Positions 35,139 to 44,044 of a stretch of DNA of 64,000 nt are shown in pieces. Position 1 is the stretch's first letter. Every line of letters begins with the position of its first letter. A model generated the notes under the pieces. That model searched no databases. It was not told where the DNA came from and saw only the letters and a program-made list of their open reading frames with translations. Made by a program: the position numbers and the translations under genes. The stretch is from Armatimonadota bacterium (GTDB taxonomy: Bacteria > Armatimonadota > Zipacnadia > Zipacnadales > JABUFB01), in NCBI GenBank assembly GCA_013314775.1, contig JABUFB010000014.1, positions 62,001 to 126,000 on the forward strand, in the 5' to 3' direction.

Positions 35139-36668
35139 ATGTACGAGTCCCCCCTGCGCAGCATCGCCGACTACTGGAGCAACTCGGTATGCAAGTTCCC
35201 CTCTGCCCCGGCGGCGATTTCGGAAGGCGAGACCCTCAGCTATGCCGAGATGGATGATCGCATCGCCCGTGTTGCCGGGTTTATGCGCGACGAACTTGGG
35301 GTCTCCAAAGGCGACCGGATCGCCATTGCGCTGCCGAACTGCCTGGAGTGCCTCATCGCCTACTGGGGGGCACTGAGGCTCGGGGCCATCGCCGCGCCGG
35401 TGAACATCCGCCTGCGGGACGAAGAGATCGCCTTCGTGATCCGAAACCTGGAGCCCCGGGTGGCAATTGTCCACGAGGACACTCCGACACCGGTCTTCGA
35501 GGCGATCGGGGCGTGCGGAGCCGTGCAGGCGACCGTTGGCGTGGGCGACTGCACTTGCGACGTGCCCTTCGTCGACATGATGTCGCGGGGCACCCCGACT
35601 GCGGCCAGCGTCGACATCGAGCCATCGGACATCGCTGTGGTCCTGCATACATCGGGCACCACCGGCGAGCCCAAGGGCGCGATCATGACCCACGAGACGC
35701 TTCACTTCAATGTGAAGAACGCCATCTTCGCCCACTCCTTCCGGCATGAGGACGTGCACCTTCTGGTGATCCCTTTCTTCGCGCCCACGGCCTCGTACAG
35801 TCTGCTGGCCAGCGCCGCATACCTGGGAAGCGCCATCTGCATCGCGCCCCGGCCGGACGTCGGCGACATCGTGCAACTGATCGAGACCCATCGCTGCACC
35901 ACCTTCATCGGTGTGCCCACCCTGTTTCACCTGTTCGTCAATGACCCGCGCGCAGCTCGGGCCAACCTGGATTCCCTGCGGCTCATCGCCTATTCCGGCT
36001 CCCCCATGCCGGTGCGCACCATTGGCCAGCTGCGCAACCGCTTCCCGGGCATTGCGCTCCACAACTTCTTCGGCCTGACCGAGACGATCTCAATCACCCA
36101 TGTATTGCCCAGCATCAACGCCGCCGACCGCCCCGATTCCATCGGCAAGCCGCTGCCCGAGATTGATGCGCGGATCATCGACGAAGCCGGGAACGACGTG
36201 CCGCGCGGGGAGATCGGCGAGCTGTGCTTCCGGCGCGGGAATATCATCCCGGGCTACTGGAACCGTCCCGGCCTGCTGGAGGAGGCCGTGGTGGACGGCT
36301 GGTTCCGCACCGGTGATTTCGCGCGCGTGGACGAAGACGGGTTCTTTTATGTGCACGGCCGGAAGAAAGACATGATCATTGTCGCCGGTCAGAACGTCTA
36401 CGCCCTTGAGGTGGAAAAGATCATCTACACCCACCCGGGGGTGCGCGACGCGGCGGTCATCGGCATTCCCGCAACCGGAGTGCGCGCGGCTCTTGGCGAA
36501 CTGGTGAAGGCGGTCGTGGTTCCACAACCGGGGGAGCAGTTGACCGAGCTTGATATCAAACGCCACTGCGCCCAGCATCTGGCGAGTTACAAGGTCCCGC
36601 AGGTCGTTGAGTTCCGGGACGAGTTGCCCCGGAATGCCGCGGGAAAAGTGCTCAAGCGGGACCTGTAG
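35139..36668 (+). CDS. AMP-dependent acyl-CoA synthetase/ligase
   Basis: 509 residues of the ANL superfamily. VLHTSGTTGEPKGAIMTH is the phosphate-binding AMP loop. FFGLTETISI, GWFRTGDFARVDEDGFFYV (hinge Asp) and GRKKDMIIVAGQNVYALEVE follow in the standard order. NAAGKVLKRDL supplies the C-terminal catalytic Lys. It activates a carboxylic acid as acyl-AMP and transfers it to CoA. Length and motif spacing fit fatty or aryl acid CoA ligases; the acid is not predictable from what I can see. It is divergent from the HAD unit and is followed 33 bases later by a secreted heparinase-like gene with no obvious metabolic link. Confidence 0.85.
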   Translation: MYESPLRSIADYWSNSVCKFPSAPAAISEGETLSYAEMDDRIARVAGFMRDELGVSKGDRIAIALPNCLECLIAYWGALRLGAIAAPVNIRLRDEEIAFVIRNLEPRVAIVHEDTPTPVFEAIGACGAVQATVGVGDCTCDVPFVDMMSRGTPTAASVDIEPSDIAVVLHTSGTTGEPKGAIMTHETLHFNVKNAIFAHSFRHEDVHLLVIPFFAPTASYSLLASAAYLGSAICIAPRPDVGDIVQLIETHRCTTFIGVPTLFHLFVNDPRAARANLDSLRLIAYSGSPMPVRTIGQLRNRFPGIALHNFFGLTETISITHVLPSINAADRPDSIGKPLPEIDARIIDEAGNDVPRGEIGELCFRRGNIIPGYWNRPGLLEEAVVDGWFRTGDFARVDEDGFFYVHGRKKDMIIVAGQNVYALEVEKIIYTHPGVRDAAVIGIPATGVRAALGELVKAVVVPQPGEQLTELDIKRHCAQHLASYKVPQVVEFRDELPRNAAGKVLKRDL

Positions 36669-36701
36669 CGCCGGATCTTCCGGACAAGACCCCATCGGTG
36701 G

Positions 36702-38957
36702 ATGTCATCCATGTGTGTCGCCCGTTGCACCGCGATCCTCGTAATGCTCTGCGCCGGAGCCGCCCTTGGAGCGGGTTCGGTGCCTGGCGTGAGTGTGCGC
36801 TTCCTGGACGGCAAGCTGTACGAGATACCCACCGGTAAAGCCGAAACGCTTGTGCAGGATGACCTGTACCCGGATTATCCATTCCACACTCCTCTCCCCG
36901 CCGTGCCACTCGACCAGCTGCGCAGTTTCCTTGGTGCCGGCGGTCCAAGGCTTGCCCTGTCCGCCGCCCAGCTATCGGAGATACACGCCAGGGCTGCGAA
37001 TGATAAGGCTGTGAAGGCATCGCTCGATGCCCTGGTCGCACAGGCCGAGAAGTTTCTGGACGGCGCGGTTCCACGCTACCACCCTTCGCCTTTCCACTGG
37101 ATTCAGGCACCCCCGGAGGAGTCACGTCAGGCCGAGGAGCAGGCAGCGCGGCTCTCGATGATGCGCCGCTCCTGCGCCCTCGCATTCGCGCTCACAGGCG
37201 AGGAACGATTCGCGAGACGGGCGTGGGAAGCGTTTCAGGCCAATGTCGAGCATTTCTACACCTACGGCGTGTTCCGCATGCCTTTCTCCTGGCAGTCGCC
37301 GTGGGACTCGGGCTATGAACTCTATGACGCTGCTGCTGCCTATGACCTGATCGCGCACTGGGAAGCGCTCACTCCGCTGGACCATGCGCTGGTGTTCACG
37401 TACCTGCGCCGCCTGGGAATGCGGGTGGCGTACGCGGTGGAGCTGTCGCCTGTCATCGGCAGCCAGCAGGCGATGTGGACCTGCAATCTCGGCTGCCTCG
37501 CATATTACGCGCCGGGTATTCCGGAATCGGCATCCTGGCGGGAACTCGTGGACGAGCGCATCGAGTCGGTGATGGCGGATTTCATGACCGATGGAGGCCA
37601 CATCGAGTGCGATCCGTCGGCCCATTCCCTGGCGCTTGAGCACTTGCTGCGCTATGCGCGTGTGCGGGCGGCCAGCGGCGACCCCGACTTCATCTCCCGG
37701 CCCTGGGGGGCAGGTCAAGTCACACTCGAGCGCTGCGTGGACTGGCTCGCCAAAATCGCCACTCCGCTTGGCGAAACCCCCGCGGTTGGAGACTCGCCCT
37801 GTCGGCCACTGTCGCTGGCGCACGGATACCTGGACGGCATTCGCATGTTCCGCCGAGCAGACTGGCTCACGGCAGGTCGCATCAGCACGACGGATGCCGC
37901 CGTTCCGGAGCTGCTCCCCAACGACCTTGCTCCGGCGAAGCCGCAGTTCACCTCGCTTTGCCTACCCGATACAGGCTTCGCAGTCCTGCGCGACGGCTGG
38001 GGCACTGACGATGGCTATCTGCTGCTGGACTACGGGCGTCACGGCGGTCCTTTCGGGCATTTCGACAGGTTGGGGTTCACCCTGTACGCGAATGGTCAGC
38101 CCTGGGTGCTGGACGCCGGTCCCGCGCCCCACCCGTCCGTTCACGCCGAGCTGCACCAGTCCTGGCATCGTCAGACCCGGGCGCATAACACGGTGATGAT
38201 TGACGACGCCAGCCAGTCAGCAGCGGACGGCAAGTTCGTTGTCTGGCAGACCCACCCGGCCTTCGACCTTGTGGCCGCAGAGCACGAGGGCTACCCGGAC
38301 GCGATCCACCGCCGCACTGTCTTCCACCCACGGAACGGGTATTTTCTGGTTTTCGATGAAATCGTCAATTGTGGGGACAGCCGGCGTGAACTCCAGTGGT
38401 TGGCGCATGTCAACGGTACGCGGGAGTCAGGTACGGTAGGGCGGATCGTGTTCTGGCGGGACGACCGGCAGGGGCTGGCGCTTGTCCCTCCGCGCGAAGG
38501 CGGGCTGCGCGGCGTGAAGATCGATCAAGGCCTTTGCACTGGTTGCGATGGCGTGCTGGCCAATATCCAGCCCGGCGCGGACAGCGGCAGCTGGACGCCC
38601 GGATCGCCAGGCTGGGGATACATCCCCTTCATCGGGCTGCGCAAGAGCGTAGCACCGCGCTCAGTTCAGACTTTCTGCGTGGCCCTGGTGCCTTTCACGG
38701 GCAAGGAGCCCGATGTCACGGTGGAGTCTTTCGAGGGCAAACTGGCCTACGGTGTGCGGGTGATCATTGGCGATACCGTGGATTTGCTGGTGATCCGCAA
38801 GCGTGGCATCGAGCCGGGCACCATGTCCCGCGATCTGCCGGTGGCAACCAACGCCCGTTATGCGTTCGTGCGGGAGCAGGCAGGAAAGACCACGGTCATG
38901 GAGTGGGTAGACGGTGACAGTCTGTGGATCGAGTCCGACCTGCGAACCGGGCGGTGA
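36702..38957 (+). CDS. Secreted heparinase II/III family polysaccharide lyase
   Basis: 751 residues. The signal peptide ends near residue 25 (MLCAGAALGAGS); an alternative ATG at 36711 would shorten it by three residues. Residues about 85-400 form an alpha/alpha barrel (AWEAFQANVEHFYTYGVFR, IGSQQAMWTCNLGCLAYY, HIECDPSAHSL). Residues about 405-640 match the heparinase II/III-like beta-sandwich (DTGFAVLRDGWG, LLLDYGRHGGPFGHFDRL, RAHNTVMIDDASQ). The Tyr-x-x-His and His-rich segments fit the catalytic region. Such enzymes cleave uronic-acid glycans such as heparin, alginate or oligoalginate by beta-elimination. The family call is firm and the substrate is open. It converges on the pilin-like gene with a 9-base gap. 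Confidence 0.8.
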   Translation: MSSMCVARCTAILVMLCAGAALGAGSVPGVSVRFLDGKLYEIPTGKAETLVQDDLYPDYPFHTPLPAVPLDQLRSFLGAGGPRLALSAAQLSEIHARAANDKAVKASLDALVAQAEKFLDGAVPRYHPSPFHWIQAPPEESRQAEEQAARLSMMRRSCALAFALTGEERFARRAWEAFQANVEHFYTYGVFRMPFSWQSPWDSGYELYDAAAAYDLIAHWEALTPLDHALVFTYLRRLGMRVAYAVELSPVIGSQQAMWTCNLGCLAYYAPGIPESASWRELVDERIESVMADFMTDGGHIECDPSAHSLALEHLLRYARVRAASGDPDFISRPWGAGQVTLERCVDWLAKIATPLGETPAVGDSPCRPLSLAHGYLDGIRMFRRADWLTAGRISTTDAAVPELLPNDLAPAKPQFTSLCLPDTGFAVLRDGWGTDDGYLLLDYGRHGGPFGHFDRLGFTLYANGQPWVLDAGPAPHPSVHAELHQSWHRQTRAHNTVMIDDASQSAADGKFVVWQTHPAFDLVAAEHEGYPDAIHRRTVFHPRNGYFLVFDEIVNCGDSRRELQWLAHVNGTRESGTVGRIVFWRDDRQGLALVPPREGGLRGVKIDQGLCTGCDGVLANIQPGADSGSWTPGSPGWGYIPFIGLRKSVAPRSVQTFCVALVPFTGKEPDVTVESFEGKLAYGVRVIIGDTVDLLVIRKRGIEPGTMSRDLPVATNARYAFVREQAGKTTVMEWVDGDSLWIESDLRTGR

Positions 38958-38966
38958 CCACGCCCT

Positions 38967-39401
38967 TCACTCGTTGTAGAACGCCCAGCCCCTTTCACTC
39001 CAGACTTTCGAGCCCCCATAGCCGCTCTCCGGGTAGACGCGATCAGACCGGTACACCAGAGTGCAGAAGAAGCTGTACCCGTGGGGGTAGAGATCTCCCG
39101 GCAGCTTGAGTCTCAGCTCGAAGTCCTTACCGCCGGCTTCCGGTGTGTAAACCCAGTCCTGCGTGGCGACTTCGGGTTTCGGCGGCAGATCCTCGATGAA
39201 GCCCGGCTGCAATTCCTCGAGCTTGTCCGGGTATCTGCCCCGCTCCGCCTGGTACTTCTCCAGCGCTTCGACAATCGGCGCAGCGGCATCCACCAGGCGG
39301 TGCAGTGTCGTCTGGCTTCTTTCCCATGCGCCCGTGAGGGCGTGGGTGCGCCATACAATTGCGCCCACGATGATGGTGTCGACGATCAGGATGATCGCCA
39401 C
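38967..39401 (-). CDS. Membrane-anchored pilin-like (GspG C-terminal-type) protein
   Basis: The first conventional start is GTG at 39401, giving 144 residues beginning inside a hydrophobic stretch. The frame is open upstream to the preceding gene and encodes a basic segment (PRRPKLDRRPLYII) that would complete a normal N-terminal anchor. AGGAG there is seven bases from an ATC codon at 39461, so the real start may be unusual. After the helix, ALEKYQAERGRYPDKLEELQ and the following LPPKP match the globular C-terminal part of type II secretion major pseudopilins. There is no prepilin peptidase site. It lies 36 bases after the large CBM/TIM-barrel gene, probably in one transcript. Confidence 0.6.
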   Translation of the reverse strand: MAIILIVDTIIVGAIVWRTHALTGAWERSQTTLHRLVDAAAPIVEALEKYQAERGRYPDKLEELQPGFIEDLPPKPEVATQDWVYTPEAGGKDFELRLKLPGDLYPHGYSFFCTLVYRSDRVYPESGYGGSKVWSERGWAFYNE

Positions 39402-39497
39402 GATGATGTAAAGCGGCCGGCGATCCAGTTTCGGTCGCCGCGGATTGTCTGCTGAGGCGATGTCGGTACTCCTCCCCTTGTGGGCAGTTGCTCGTGT

Positions 39498-42400
39498 TTA
39501 CTCCTCGACGTATTCCACCCAGGCGCGCACCCCGAGTTCGCGCGTCTGCTGGGCGCCGCTGGGCTGCTCCACACGAATCTCCGCGGTTCCCGCGGCTGGT
39601 GTGCCCAGGGCGCCCGATACGGTCACCGGCGTGGCGCTCTCCGACGTCTTCAGTGTCGCCTGACCACTGGCCGGAATCAGCAGCCACTCGGCCTCGGCGA
39701 GGCTGGCGTCTGCCTGCAATGTCGTCTCAACCATGCGAAACACCGGCGCAGGTGTGCGCGTGTCAGTGATCCTGCGCAACGCCTTGAGGCCGTCTATCAA
39801 CACCGTGCAGGTCTTACCGCCTGGGATCGCATTGAAGTAGAAGGTGAGCGACGACACGGTGTCGTACTGGATGGGTTCGGGGCTTGGCACTTCCGGCCGT
39901 TCGAGCAACACGAACCGCCAGCCGGTGAAGTTGATGTCGATGTAGTAATCCTGCGCCCAGTGGCCCGTGCCCCCGCGCGGCTGGATCTTGAGTTTGGCGC
40001 CCGATGAATCCCCGTGAATCCACACGCCGAGGGCCACGTGCTCGCGCAGGTCCAAGGGTGGGTCGAAACGCTTGCCCACCGCCGACCAGCCGCCATCATC
40101 CGTGCGCGTGCTGGTGGCGGTATACCGGGCGCAGTGCTGGCCAACTCGGGCCCCCTCGGAGACCAGTTCCAGCTGCTGCGTCACGCCGGAGCTTGTGTTG
40201 CCCGCGAGATTCGTGCCCGCCGTGTGCTGGGCAAGGCCTCCCGCGCCTTTGGCGAGATAGGCCGTGATGTCCTCGAAGTCCTCGAGCATCCAGGCGTTCT
40301 CGTCCGCGTACTCGGGCCCGGGGGCGACCTGCCTCCCCGCCCGGACCTCCAGGCCGAGAACAGGCTTGCCCAGCGTTGGGTCCACCTGCACCGTTACCGT
40401 CTGCTCCGGCGAACCTGGCAGAATCACGACTTCCTTGCCGTAGTTGACCCGGCGGAAAGTGGGGTTGGTCGCGTCGCCCGTCAGGCGGTACTCTTTGCCG
40501 GGGATCTTGAAATCCTCCCGCAATGCCGGGTGCAGCGTGCCCTTGATTCGCAAGTCCTCATAGGCCCGAATGATCCGGATGTACTCGTCCATCCGGGGAT
40601 TGTCGCGGATCGTCTGCGGATTAGTCTGGATGCTGAAGGAGCAGTTGAAGCCCAGCGCTTTCTGGCAGACATACTCGATCTGGTCCGGAGTCACCTGTTG
40701 GCCGTAGATGTAGTACCATCCGAGGTCCAACGGGAGATAGTTGTTCGAATACCATTCGAAGCGGGGGAGGCGTTCGTCGAGATACCACTTCAGGTCTCCG
40801 TGGCCGTCGGCCGATGCGTACCGGGCAAGCATGTGCCATGACCACGGCGACACGCTGCTGGCCTGCAGAAGCATGTCATCGCGGCCCAGGGCATCCCAGT
40901 ACGCCTTGTGCAGCAGTGCATTGTAGCGCCAGTGCGGTCCCTTGAGGCGCTCGGAGCCGTCAAAGTAGAGCATGTCCGCGCCGCAACCATTCGCCACCGC
41001 CGCCAGGTTCCGCGCTACCTCCTGAGTGAGCCCCTTATCGGGATCATGCAGGAAGTACCCGTACCCACGCATCATGTGGGAGATGCGGCTGCCCTTCGCG
41101 TGCGCGGCGGCGGTAGTCCCGTACATCCCCCGTCGGCAGTCCTTGAAGCCGTAAGGCTCCTCGAGAGAGGTCGAGCCGTAGAAGATCAACTCATCACCAA
41201 TGCGCACCACCGCCGAATCGCCCAGGTATCCGCCTTCGATGGCCGGGAACTTCGTTGGTGGTGTTGGGGTGGGGATGAAGGTCGCCTTCTCATCGACCGC
41301 TTCAGCGAGAGCCGTGAACTCGTCCATCACCAGGCGGTCGTCGGGCACTGGGGTAAGATAAGGGTCGTTATTCGAGATCGCGGCGGCCAGGAAGTGCAGA
41401 CCGCAGCGGAAACCCGCAGCGTGGAAGCGGTCCACCGCATCCCTCAGGTCGTCCAGCCCCCTCGGGAAGCGCTTGCGGTTGATCGGGTAGTGCCCCAGGC
41501 TCTCGGACCAGCTCTCCTGCCCGATGAGGATGGTGCTGAACCCGCACTTGCGCGCGAAATCGATCACCATGTCCACGTCGTCGAGCCCCATCGAAGTGAT
41601 GAACAGGTACGAGCGGTTGATGTCGTCGGATTCTTTGTTCCACACACCGCCGAAATGAGGGCTGGGCAGACCGGCGGCGAGTTCCACTTCCACCAGACCC
41701 CTCGCCAGTTCGTCCGATGGGCAGACCATCAACGCGACACCGGCGTCCTCAGTGCCGTATTCGGCCACGCAGTCGGCGGAAAGCACCGTGGCCGGGAGCG
41801 AGAAATACTGCTCCAGCGGGTCGTCCATGCTCGCGAGAACCCTGTCGTCGCCGTGGGGTTCGGGCTGGCCGTCCAGTTCAGCCAAGGCGCGGATGTCATC
41901 CACGAGGCACTCGACCTCGCTCTGGCGGGGGAGACCGTTGAAGTAGATATTGCACTGGGTGATGTGGGTATAGTCGATAGGCTCGCCTTCGGGGCGCGGC
42001 AGTTCCACGTATTTCCAGCCGGTGAAGTCGATGGTCACGTAGTAGTCGCGCCAGTGTTTGCCGTCGGTAAGCTGGATCTTCAGCGCCTGCCCCTTGCCGT
42101 CGCCCTTGATCCATGCTCCGATGCCCGCGTGTCCACTGATGTCGAGGGGGCTCGGGAAGGTCTTGTACCAGCACGTCCAGCCGATCTGATCGGTAGGGTT
42201 GCGGCCGACAAACCTGCCGGCGCCGGGGCCGACCTTCGCCTCAGTGACATACTCCGACTGGGCGCTGGCGCCCGGGGAAGCCGATCCGCCACGCCGCATG
42301 CTGGGGTCGGCGGCGATGCCGGCGCGAACCGACGGACTCGTAGGTATGACGCCGATGGTCGTCCGCTCGCCGCGCAGCGCGTTGAGCGTATGGGCGACGG

Positions 42401-42785
42401 TGCCTTCCCTGGGCACAAACAAGCGGCACAGGACGATGGCCTTCATCGGCGCCGCTGTCTGCAGGTCCGCCAGTTTCAGCAGCACGTGACCGCGACCGCG
42501 CGAGACCCGGAATGTGCATGAGCCGCCGTCACGTGCAAAGCGGACGTGAAGCATGTCACCGTCAAGCCTGATGCTCTCGGGAGGGAACACGGTGTTGCCT
42601 GCGGTCAGCTCGAATGCGGGGAGTGTCGACTTGCAGAGGTCCTCTCCCGTGGCATGGGCAACAAGCGATTCCGTCCGCCCATCAGCGCTAAGTCTCCAGG
42701 TGAACGCTTCGGTCTCGAAAGTCACCTGAGCCATGCAAGGCGCCAGGACCAGAAGAAGACAAACTGCGATCATGCGAGCAGCCAT
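39498..42785 (-). CDS. Large secreted TIM-barrel protein with two related carbohydrate-binding-like domains
   Basis: 1095 residues from the ATG at 42785, which has GGGAGG upstream and is followed by a signal peptide (CLLLVLAPCMAQ). Residues about 20-130 are beta-rich. Residues about 180-300 and 830-1000 are two copies of one galactose-binding-like module: compare IGAWIKGDGKGQALKIQL with LGVWIHGDSSGAKLKIQP, and DYYVTIDFTGWKYVELPRPE with DYYIDINFTGWRFVLLERPE. Residues about 370-740 look like a glycosidase TIM barrel (FSTILIGQESWSESLGHYP, GFRCGLHFLAAA, GADMLYFDGSERLKG). I cannot name the GH family. The C-terminal 90 residues are a beta domain. It is divergent from the diguanylate cyclase gene. 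Confidence 0.65.
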   Translation of the reverse strand: MAARMIAVCLLLVLAPCMAQVTFETEAFTWRLSADGRTESLVAHATGEDLCKSTLPAFELTAGNTVFPPESIRLDGDMLHVRFARDGGSCTFRVSRGRGHVLLKLADLQTAAPMKAIVLCRLFVPREGTVAHTLNALRGERTTIGVIPTSPSVRAGIAADPSMRRGGSASPGASAQSEYVTEAKVGPGAGRFVGRNPTDQIGWTCWYKTFPSPLDISGHAGIGAWIKGDGKGQALKIQLTDGKHWRDYYVTIDFTGWKYVELPRPEGEPIDYTHITQCNIYFNGLPRQSEVECLVDDIRALAELDGQPEPHGDDRVLASMDDPLEQYFSLPATVLSADCVAEYGTEDAGVALMVCPSDELARGLVEVELAAGLPSPHFGGVWNKESDDINRSYLFITSMGLDDVDMVIDFARKCGFSTILIGQESWSESLGHYPINRKRFPRGLDDLRDAVDRFHAAGFRCGLHFLAAAISNNDPYLTPVPDDRLVMDEFTALAEAVDEKATFIPTPTPPTKFPAIEGGYLGDSAVVRIGDELIFYGSTSLEEPYGFKDCRRGMYGTTAAAHAKGSRISHMMRGYGYFLHDPDKGLTQEVARNLAAVANGCGADMLYFDGSERLKGPHWRYNALLHKAYWDALGRDDMLLQASSVSPWSWHMLARYASADGHGDLKWYLDERLPRFEWYSNNYLPLDLGWYYIYGQQVTPDQIEYVCQKALGFNCSFSIQTNPQTIRDNPRMDEYIRIIRAYEDLRIKGTLHPALREDFKIPGKEYRLTGDATNPTFRRVNYGKEVVILPGSPEQTVTVQVDPTLGKPVLGLEVRAGRQVAPGPEYADENAWMLEDFEDITAYLAKGAGGLAQHTAGTNLAGNTSSGVTQQLELVSEGARVGQHCARYTATSTRTDDGGWSAVGKRFDPPLDLREHVALGVWIHGDSSGAKLKIQPRGGTGHWAQDYYIDINFTGWRFVLLERPEVPSPEPIQYDTVSSLTFYFNAIPGGKTCTVLIDGLKALRRITDTRTPAPVFRMVETTLQADASLAEAEWLLIPASGQATLKTSESATPVTVSGALGTPAAGTAEIRVEQPSGAQQTRELGVRAWVEYVEE

Positions 42786-43093
42786 GTTGGCCTCCCGGAA
42801 CATCCGATTGTCCTGCCCACTGGGGCGGACGGTCCGCACGGAAAGGCGATTTCGCCGGCTTGGCGCGCGTAACCTGCCGTCCGGCACTGCCGCCGACGCT
42901 TGGCACAGATCGGTGGTCCAGACGGGCCTCAAGATGACGGGCGCATGGTCGAAGTAGTAGATGCTGCACCCGTCGGCGGTCCCTGCCCATCCCCACCATG
43001 CTCTCGGGTGGGACGGCGGCCTCGCGGGCATTGTGGGCACGATGCTTGACGCTCTGGGCCCCGCGCGGGATCTATCACACTCCTGGAGCCCCA

Positions 43094-44032
43094 ATGAGAA
43101 TACTTGTCGCAGAGCAGGATCCGCTGGCTCTGGGCGCGATGCAGAGATGCCTGCACAGTTGCGGGCACGAACCGGTCGCCTTCGCGGACGGCAAGGCGGC
43201 CCTTGCCTGCTTGCGGGGAGACGATGCCCCCCGCATCGCGCTTCTGGGCTGGCAACTGCCGGGGCTCACGGGTCCGGAGGTTTGCCGGCGCCTGCGTGCG
43301 GATGCGGATGCCGGTTACGTTTACGTGATCCTTTTGACGGAGCGGGGAAGCAAGGAACAGCTTGTGCGAGGGCTTCAGGCAGGGGCCGACGACTATCTGA
43401 GCAAGCCCTTCGACCCTTCGGAACTTGAGGCGCGAATCCAGGCCGGGGCGCGCATCGTCGAGCTTGAGGCCCGGCACATCCAGGCCCAGAGCCTCCTGCG
43501 CCTTCAGGCCACGCGCGACGGGCTGACCGGTCTGTGGAACCGCAACAGTATTCTGGGGATACTTGATTGCGAGGTCGTCCAACGCACCGACGATGGCACC
43601 GATCTCTGCGCGATCATGTGCGACATCGATCACTTCAAGCGCGTCAATGACACCCTGGGACACATGGCGGGGGATGACGTCCTGCGCCATGTGGCTGCGC
43701 GGATTGCCTCGTCGTTGCGCAGTTGCGACAGTGTCGGGCGTTTCGGAGGCGAGGAGTTCCTTTGCGTCTTGCCGGGATGCGGCCGTGACCACGGGATAGC
43801 GGTTGCCGAGCGCATGCGCCGGCACGTGGCTGCTTGCCCCATCGTTCTGGAACGCTCCGCCATCGAGGTCACCCTGAGCTGCGGGCTTGCAGACTTGCGT
43901 GGCCTCGGGCTCCAGGATCCACGCGCCCTGCTTGCCGCGGCAGACGATGCCCTCTACCGGGCGAAAAGCGACGGCCGAGACCGCGTGGTCGCCGCGGTCC
44001 CGGCCTGGATGGAACTGCGCAGGACGGGTTAG
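43094..44032 (+). CDS. Diguanylate cyclase with degenerate receiver domain
   Basis: 312 residues from the ATG at 43094. Residues 1-120 are a CheY-like receiver (ILVAEQDPLALGAM acidic pocket, VILLTERGS, DDYLSKPFDP). The phospho-acceptor position in IALLGWQLPG is Gly52 (codon GGC) where family members have Asp, so it cannot be phosphorylated there. Residues about 140-312 are a GGDEF domain with DGLTGLWNRNS, DIDHFKRVND and FGGEEF, plus an RxxD inhibitory site (RSCD) five residues before GGEEF. Cyclic-di-GMP synthesis with product inhibition is therefore expected. The input signal must differ from Asp phosphorylation. No partner kinase adjoins it; a hybrid kinase is encoded 5.4 kb away. Confidence 0.85.
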   Translation: MRILVAEQDPLALGAMQRCLHSCGHEPVAFADGKAALACLRGDDAPRIALLGWQLPGLTGPEVCRRLRADADAGYVYVILLTERGSKEQLVRGLQAGADDYLSKPFDPSELEARIQAGARIVELEARHIQAQSLLRLQATRDGLTGLWNRNSILGILDCEVVQRTDDGTDLCAIMCDIDHFKRVNDTLGHMAGDDVLRHVAARIASSLRSCDSVGRFGGEEFLCVLPGCGRDHGIAVAERMRRHVAACPIVLERSAIEVTLSCGLADLRGLGLQDPRALLAAADDALYRAKSDGRDRVVAAVPAWMELRRTG

Positions 44033-44044
44033 GCTCGTGTTGCG

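Noticed and set aside
40908-42521. Plus-strand reading frame of 537 codons opposite the large CBM/TIM-barrel gene
   Set aside because: The minus-strand product has a signal peptide and duplicated modules. The antisense frame is His/Arg/Val-rich without motifs.
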